A stretch of DNA of 26,426 nucleotides from Acidobacteriota bacterium (GTDB lineage: Bacteria; Acidobacteriota; Blastocatellia; Pyrinomonadales; Pyrinomonadaceae): contig JAEWBM010000009.1 in assembly GCA_023391155.1 (NCBI GenBank), positions 1 to 26,426 of the forward strand. The letters are read 5' to 3'. This document shows, piece after piece, positions 22,469-26,426 of this stretch; the stretch's first letter is position 1; every line of letters starts with the position of its first letter. Below the pieces are notes generated by a model that saw only the letters and a list, made by a program, of their open reading frames with translations, was not told the origin of the DNA and ran no database searches. The translations under genes were made by a program, and so were the position numbers.

Positions 22469-23338
22469 TTATTCTAAGATATCGGCCGACGATTGCCCAC
22501 CGCGCTCCCGCCGAATGGCATCCGCCACTCGTACCGCCTGCGCGGTTTCCGCAACATCGTGTGCCCGGATGACATTCGCGCGGTTAAAGACGGCGATCGC
22601 AGCGGCCGCCAGGCTGCCCGCCAGCCGCCGCTCCGGCACTTCCTCGCCCGTAACGCGCCCTATGGTCGATTTTCGCGATGCGCCGACGAGTATGCCGAAC
22701 TCCGGCAATGCCTTTCTTATCTCTCCCAGCCGGGCGATCAGTTCAAGGTTTTGCTCGGGCGTTTTTCCAAAGCCGATCCCGATATCCAGCAAGATGCACT
22801 CGCGATCGACACCGGCGGCCACGGCTTCAACAGCCGAACGCCGCAAGCCCTCGGTAACATCATTGAGGATATTTTCGACCGGCTGCGAATGCATCTCCTC
22901 AAAATTTCCGCGGGAGTGCATTAGGATCAGCCCGGCACCGGTTTCAGCCGCGACCCGTGCGATCCGTGGATCCCACCTCAGGCCCGAAATATCGTTAATG
23001 ATCTCTGCACCTGCATCCACCGCCGCCGCCGCGACCTCACTTTTGCTCGTGTCGATCGAAATGGGGATGTCAGATCGCTCCGCGATCGCTCTAATAACGG
23101 GAACAACCCTTGAGATCTCTTCATGGGCCGAAACACGTTCGCTGCCGGGCCGGGTGGATTCTCCACCGACATCTATCAGGTCCGCCCCCTCATCGATCAT
23201 GGCGGCTAGGCGTTCAAACGCTGCGTCTGTCGACAGAAATCGCCCGCCGTCGGAAAAGATGTCAGGCGTTGCGTTGAGGATACCCATCACCAGCGGCGTT
23301 TCCAGCGAAATGATCCGTCTCGACGTCTGCCATTCCAT
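22469..23338 (-). CDS. folP: Dihydropteroate synthase
   Basis: FolP condenses 6-hydroxymethyl-7,8-dihydropterin pyrophosphate with p-aminobenzoate in folate synthesis and is the sulfonamide target. The 289-residue product shows VMGILNATPDIFSDGGRF (about 17-34, the pyrophosphate loop), LIDVGGESTRPGSERV, SIDTSKSEVAAAAVDAG, INDISGLRWD, ILLDIGIGFGKTPEQNL and GASRKSTIG. The loop has NATPD-I-F where NVTPD-S-F is usual, a mild change. I chose ATG 23338 because the longer frame to 23398 would start inside the ftsH terminator hairpin and add a non-family hydrophobic stretch. It heads the folP-lptE-holA group. The gene order ftsH-folP is common in bacteria. Confidence 0.95.
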   Translation of the reverse strand: MEWQTSRRIISLETPLVMGILNATPDIFSDGGRFLSTDAAFERLAAMIDEGADLIDVGGESTRPGSERVSAHEEISRVVPVIRAIAERSDIPISIDTSKSEVAAAAVDAGAEIINDISGLRWDPRIARVAAETGAGLILMHSRGNFEEMHSQPVENILNDVTEGLRRSAVEAVAAGVDRECILLDIGIGFGKTPEQNLELIARLGEIRKALPEFGILVGASRKSTIGRVTGEEVPERRLAGSLAAAAIAVFNRANVIRAHDVAETAQAVRVADAIRRERGGQSSADILE

Positions 23339-23371
23339 AAGAACATTTAACGTGGAACATAAGCGTAATGC

Positions 23372-23412
23372 AAAAAAGAAATAAGGGACGAAGATCATTC
23401 ATCTTCATCCCT
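23372..23412 (-). terminator. Intrinsic terminator of ftsH
   Basis: Read on the minus strand, AGGGATGAAGAT (23401-23412) pairs with ATCTTCGTCCCT (23384-23395) around a 5-base loop, with a single G-T wobble. A T-rich tract (23372-23383) follows at once. It lies 25 bases after the ftsH stop and separates ftsH from folP. Confidence 0.75.
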
Positions 23413-23437
23413 CATCCTTCATACTCTATCCTTTCGC

Positions 23438-25384
23438 CTATGCCGTCGCCGGATTGTTCGGCGTTATCGGCGGAAGTATCGGTTTTTTGAACCGGCCGCC
23501 CGACCCCTCGGTCTCCGGAGTACCGTCGTCGTCCGTGCTAGGCTCAGGCTCGGTACCCTCAAGCGGAAGCCCCGCAACAACTCTGCGGATCTGCACGCCA
23601 TCCAGCGTTTCCAGCTCAAGCAATGCCTCTGACAATCTCACCATCGCCTCAGAGTTATCCGTGATGATCGACCGCGCCAATTCGTACTGCTGCTGCACGA
23701 TCCTCTTAACCTCAGAGTCGATCTTGATCGCGGTGTCCTCAGAGTAATCGCGATGCTGATTGATCTCGCGGCCAAGGAAGATCTGCTCGTCCTTTTTACC
23801 GAAGGTCAGCGGGCCTAGCTCCGAGATTCCGTTTTCGCAGACCATCGACCGGGCAAGTTCCGTCGCCCTCTCGATATCGTTCGAAGCACCCGTCGTCACA
23901 TGACTCTCACCAAAATAGATCTCTTCCGCGATGCGGCCGCCCATCAAGATGGCGATCTGGCTCAGCAAGTACTCGCGCGTATAGCTGTGCCTGTCCGTTT
24001 CGGGCAGCTGCTGGGTTACACCCAAAGCCATTCCGCGCGGAATGATCGAGACCTTATGGACCGGGTCTGCCGACGGCACCTTGAGCCCGACCAGCGTATG
24101 GCCTGCCTCGTGGTATGCGGTGAGCTTTTTCTCTGCGTCTGAAAGCACCATGCTCTTACGCTCGGCACCCATCAGAACCTTGTCCTTGGCGATCTCAAAG
24201 TCGGACATCATCACGACCTTTTTGTTATACCGGGCCGCGTTCAGTGCCGCTTCGTTGACGATATTCGCCAGGTCCGCACCGGTAAATCCGGGCGTTCCGC
24301 GGGCGATCACGCTTACATCCACAGCTTCGTCAAGCGGGATCTTACGCGTGTGAACTTTGAGGATGCCCTCGCGTCCGCGAACGTCAGGCCGCCCAACCAC
24401 AACACGACGGTCAAACCGTCCCGGCCTCAGAAGAGCGGGGTCGAGAACGTCGGGCCTGTTGGTCGATGCCATCAGGATGACGCCGTCGTTCGACTCAAAA
24501 CCGTCCATTTCGACCAGCAATTGGTTGAGCGTCTGCTCACGTTCATCGTGGCCGCCGCCGAGGCCCGCACCGCGGTGCCGGCCGACAGCGTCGATCTCGT
24601 CGATAAAGATTATGCACGGGGCGTTCTTCTTACCCTGTTCGAAAAGGTCGCGGACGCGGCTTGCACCGACGCCGACGAACATCTCGACAAAGTCCGAGCC
24701 CGAGATCGAAAAGAAAGGCACATTCGCCTCACCGGCCACCGCCTTCGCAAGCAGTGTCTTGCCTGTTCCGGGAGGGCCCACCATCAGCACGCCCTTGGGG
24801 ATCTTTCCGCCGAGCTTCTGGAACTTTTGCGGATCGCGGAGAAATTCGATGATCTCCTGCAGCTCTTCCTTGGCTTCCTCAACACCGGCAACATCCTTGA
24901 ATGTGACGCGCTTTTGCTGGTTATTGAGCAGCTTAGCCTTTGATTTGCCGAAGCTAAGGGCCTTGTTGCCGCCCGCCTGGATTTGGCGAAGAGTAAATGC
25001 GAGAAAACCGATCAACAGCAGGAATGGCAGCGCATTGATGAGAATCAGCCATCCCAAACCGCTCGAGGTCGGCTCTTCCGTTATCTTGATCTGCGAACCC
25101 GTATTGGCTTCGTTGAATCCGGTGATCGTGTTCAGAAGCTTTTCGCGGGTCGGTTCGCTGCCAAGGGTGGTAACCAGCTTGTTGCCCTCCGCATCGGTAA
25201 ACTCGACCTGGGAGGCCTTAAAGGCTGCTTCGGTAAACTCCTTGTTCTGAATACGCGTTATCGCGAGGTCGATCGTGAGGTCCTGCGCCGGCTTTGACTG
25301 CCTGTCCTGTAAATACCAGACAAACAGCAGAGCGCTGGCGATGATCATGAACCACAAAAAAACTTGTCTTGCCTTAGAATTCAA
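23438..25384 (-). CDS. ftsH: ATP-dependent zinc metalloprotease FtsH
   Basis: FtsH is a membrane-anchored AAA+ protease that degrades membrane and regulatory proteins. The 648-residue product has a first membrane helix (about 8-24), a periplasmic domain (25-110), a second helix (about 111-132), then the AAA+ domain. Motifs are Walker A GPPGTGKT (203-210), Walker B IIFIDE (258-263), the pore FVG loop in VEMFVGVGASRVRD, and SRH residues in RPGRFDRR. The zinc site is HEAGH (425-429) with D503 in ASNDIERAT. The tail is acidic and Pro-rich. The longest frame starts at TTG 25402. I prefer TTG 25384, preceded by a GGAGG ribosome site at ideal spacing; it gives MNSKARQ at the N-terminus. All catalytic residues are intact. 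A related membrane protein is encoded upstream and a terminator follows. Confidence 0.95.
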   Translation of the reverse strand: MNSKARQVFLWFMIIASALLFVWYLQDRQSKPAQDLTIDLAITRIQNKEFTEAAFKASQVEFTDAEGNKLVTTLGSEPTREKLLNTITGFNEANTGSQIKITEEPTSSGLGWLILINALPFLLLIGFLAFTLRQIQAGGNKALSFGKSKAKLLNNQQKRVTFKDVAGVEEAKEELQEIIEFLRDPQKFQKLGGKIPKGVLMVGPPGTGKTLLAKAVAGEANVPFFSISGSDFVEMFVGVGASRVRDLFEQGKKNAPCIIFIDEIDAVGRHRGAGLGGGHDEREQTLNQLLVEMDGFESNDGVILMASTNRPDVLDPALLRPGRFDRRVVVGRPDVRGREGILKVHTRKIPLDEAVDVSVIARGTPGFTGADLANIVNEAALNAARYNKKVVMMSDFEIAKDKVLMGAERKSMVLSDAEKKLTAYHEAGHTLVGLKVPSADPVHKVSIIPRGMALGVTQQLPETDRHSYTREYLLSQIAILMGGRIAEEIYFGESHVTTGASNDIERATELARSMVCENGISELGPLTFGKKDEQIFLGREINQHRDYSEDTAIKIDSEVKRIVQQQYELARSIITDNSEAMVRLSEALLELETLDGVQIRRVVAGLPLEGTEPEPSTDDDGTPETEGSGGRFKKPILPPITPNNPATA

Positions 25385-25390
25385 TTTAAG

Positions 25391-25395
25391 CCTCC
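25391..25395 (-). promoter_or_regulatory. Ribosome binding site that sets the ftsH start
   Basis: On the minus strand GGAGG lies six bases before the TTG at 25382-25384. It overlaps the N-terminal codons of the longer frame from TTG 25402, which has no comparable site. It therefore favours the shorter protein. Confidence 0.7.
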
Positions 25396-25403
25396 ACACC
25401 AAC

Positions 25404-25517
25404 TTTCATCAGTATTATTGCAGCACGCAGTTTGATGAAAATTGACCTCGCATCGTTGTTCCCAAAGCGATATTGATCGCTTATCGCAACGCCAACCTTT
25501 GATTGTAGTAATCAAAG
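25404..25517. repeat. Three perfect inverted repeats in the ftsH upstream region
   Basis: The 142-base gap between the FtsH-like gene and ftsH holds TTTCATCA / TGATGAAA (25404-25411 and 25433-25440), AAGCGAT / ATCGCTT (25465-25471 and 25476-25482) and CTTTGATT / AATCAAAG (25497-25504 and 25510-25517). None is followed by a T tract on the minus strand, so none looks like a terminator. They could be operators or leader hairpins controlling ftsH. I see no convincing promoter here; the best -10-like sequence is AATAAT, with a poor -35. Confidence 0.5.
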
Positions 25518-25526
25518 CCCCATTTA

Positions 25527-25967
25527 TCAACTCTTTTTCACGCCTCTGCCGAATGCATAACCCGCCAATGCGGCCGCCCCAGTGAGTATCAGGCCGCCCG
25601 CTAAAAGCGGTAAAACGTTGCCGATCAGCAACCAGAATATGCCGGGGGCGGACGGTGCCTCGGCAATTCGGGTCTTAGTGCCCGGCATCGCCTCCATCAC
25701 AAGAGCCACGGAGGTATTTCGCGAATCCCGAACCCGAGCCCGTTTTCCCGTCCAATACGTCAGCCGGATATCGCCGCCCGTCATATTCACTTCGGCTACC
25801 TGATCGCCCCGAATATGGGAGACCATCTCTTCCAGTGTTATCGCCGGATCATCTTCAGCCGAAAAAGCACCGCTAAAGATCAGGGCTGTGATCACCCCGC
25901 AGATCAAAGCCCCGGCCGCGAATCCCAGAACAAATGTCGTTGTCCTATTTTTTAGTTCAAACTTCAT
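25527..25967 (-). CDS. Stand-alone FtsH N-terminal-like membrane protein
   Basis: The 146-residue product has a membrane helix (about 8-32), an external domain (about 40-102) and a second helix (about 110-138), the topology of the FtsH N-terminus. The external part starts ITLEEMVSHIRGDQVAEVNM and reads on to RLTYWTGKRARVR, the pattern of the FtsH extracellular domain (YSEF-x-GxVxxV type). The second helix region, WLLIGNVLPLLAGGLIL, resembles WLILINALPFLLLIGFL in the neighbouring FtsH. There is no AAA+ or protease domain. It could associate with FtsH as an adaptor or inhibitor, or be a vestige. ATG 25967 is preceded by GGAG six bases upstream and overlaps the tilS stop by 11 bases; upstream ATGs at 25979 and 25991 are less likely. 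Confidence 0.65.
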   Translation of the reverse strand: MKFELKNRTTTFVLGFAAGALICGVITALIFSGAFSAEDDPAITLEEMVSHIRGDQVAEVNMTGGDIRLTYWTGKRARVRDSRNTSVALVMEAMPGTKTRIAEAPSAPGIFWLLIGNVLPLLAGGLILTGAAALAGYAFGRGVKKS

Positions 25968-26426
25968 TCGCCGCTCCATCGCCACCGTCATAAACGAGCC
26001 GCCCGCCGCGTTTTGTCACCCGCTCGCCCCGGGGCAACTCGGCCACCCGGCCGCTCTTTCGGCTCTTTACCAAACGCACGACGCCCTCTATATGTTTCAG
26101 TGTTAATCCGCGTAGATTTCCGCGCCGTGCCCTCAGCCATTCTCGGATCTCGTTTCGAACCTGGTCATCCGTCCACGTCGAGAGTTCAGCAACCCGGAGC
26201 GATTCTTCCCCCTCGGCCTGTTTCGGAACATGAGCTACGGTCAGCGCTGCCGTGTTGGCGAGAGCTTCGACGGCGCGGGGATTGATCTCTATCAAAAGCG
26301 GAATTACCTGCTTCCGGATCTTTACCCGAGTAAACGACAGGTCCTCATTCATCGCGTCCTCACGGGGTGAGACCCCCATCTCGCGGCAAAACGCCTCGGT
26401 CTCTTCCCGCATCGCCCATCTAAGCA
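25957..26426 (-). CDS. tilS: tRNA(Ile)-lysidine synthase TilS, C-terminal part
   Basis: TilS converts C34 of tRNA-Ile(CAU) to lysidine, so that it reads AUA and is charged with Ile. Only the C-terminal part is in the window; the frame is open to the edge at 26426, and the ATP-binding PP-loop (SGGxDS) lies outside. The visible part reads RWAMREETEAFCREMGV, then the family block DAMNEDLSFTRVKIRKQVIPLL (as separate pieces) and INPRAVEALANTA. About 80 further C-terminal residues hold the DDQVRNEIREWLRARRG and LTLKHIEGVVRLV helices of the tRNA-binding TilS_C region. The short C-terminus indicates the compact TilS form. Its stop overlaps the FtsH-like gene by 11 bases. The order tilS-ftsH is widely conserved. 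Confidence 0.88.
   Translation of the reverse strand, partial: LRWAMREETEAFCREMGVSPREDAMNEDLSFTRVKIRKQVIPLLIEINPRAVEALANTAALTVAHVPKQAEGEESLRVAELSTWTDDQVRNEIREWLRARRGNLRGLTLKHIEGVVRLVKSRKSGRVAELPRGERVTKRGGRLVYDGGDGAANEV

Noticed and set aside
22515..23384. Long plus-strand open frame of 289 codons
   Set aside because: It lies opposite folP, which has all its family motifs; the plus frame is low-complexity, rich in Ser, Arg and Ala, and shows no domain.
23339..23398. Extended folP start at 23398
   Set aside because: That start lies inside the loop of the ftsH terminator hairpin, and the added residues are not family-like.
24357..25250. Long plus-strand open frame of 297 codons
   Set aside because: It lies opposite ftsH and has a composition typical of an antisense shadow.

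Overview
The window is a gene-dense bacterial chromosome segment, high in GC by eye and mostly housekeeping. Several features suggest an acidobacterium of the Blastocatellia/Pyrinomonadaceae type. These are the secreted protein with C-terminal D-x-D-G-D-G-R repeats at 11169-14771, an outer-membrane lipoprotein of the LptE family, a PilT-like ATPase followed by an MJ0042-type zinc-ribbon protein, and the order tilS - FtsH-like membrane protein - ftsH - folP - lptE - holA on the minus strand. The taxon is my inference from gene content; no database was consulted.

Layout. (1) 1-1529, plus: a response regulator broken by an in-frame TAA, then a receiver/histidine-kinase hybrid. (2) 1571-4004, minus: yggS, yggT and a DUF167 gene packed as an operon, then yebC behind its own sigma70-type promoter. 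(3) 4077-7187, plus: tRNA-Leu(CAG), an internally deleted Na+/H+ antiporter remnant, rsmG, a secreted TPR protein and a ZIP metal transporter. (4) 7191-10400, minus: a GAF-PAS histidine kinase and its NtrC-type sigma54 activator behind a strong sigma70-type promoter. (5) 10465-14771, plus: a small SurA-N-like secreted protein and a 1200-residue secreted repeat protein. (6) 14779-15118, plus: tRNA-Leu(CAA) with its promoter, then a compact promoter / 11-codon ORF / terminator unit. (7) 15134-16231, minus: a secreted Gly-rich protein with a duplicated domain. (8) 16384-20665, plus: queA, a GNAT acetyltransferase, thiE, then a PilT-like ATPase and a zinc-ribbon protein. (9) 20708-20795: an 88-bp element with perfect 13-bp inverted ends. 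(10) 20811-26426, minus: tilS (partial), a stand-alone FtsH N-terminal-type membrane protein, ftsH with a terminator, then folP, lptE and holA.

How the parts fit. Most genes serve translation and tRNA modification (tilS, queA, rsmG, two tRNA-Leu), envelope biogenesis and quality control (ftsH, lptE, SurA-like), signalling (two kinase systems) and cofactor metabolism (folP, thiE, yggS). I see no CRISPR array, prophage, intact transposase or obvious defence island. The points most worth a second look are the FtsH-ectodomain protein beside ftsH, the micro-ORF transcription unit after tRNA-Leu(CAA), the two broken genes, and the PilT / zinc-ribbon pair. Several starts were moved downstream of the longest ORF on the basis of ribosome binding sites, overlaps or family length: yggS, the Gly-rich protein, queA, the GNAT gene, folP, ftsH and the FtsH-like gene.
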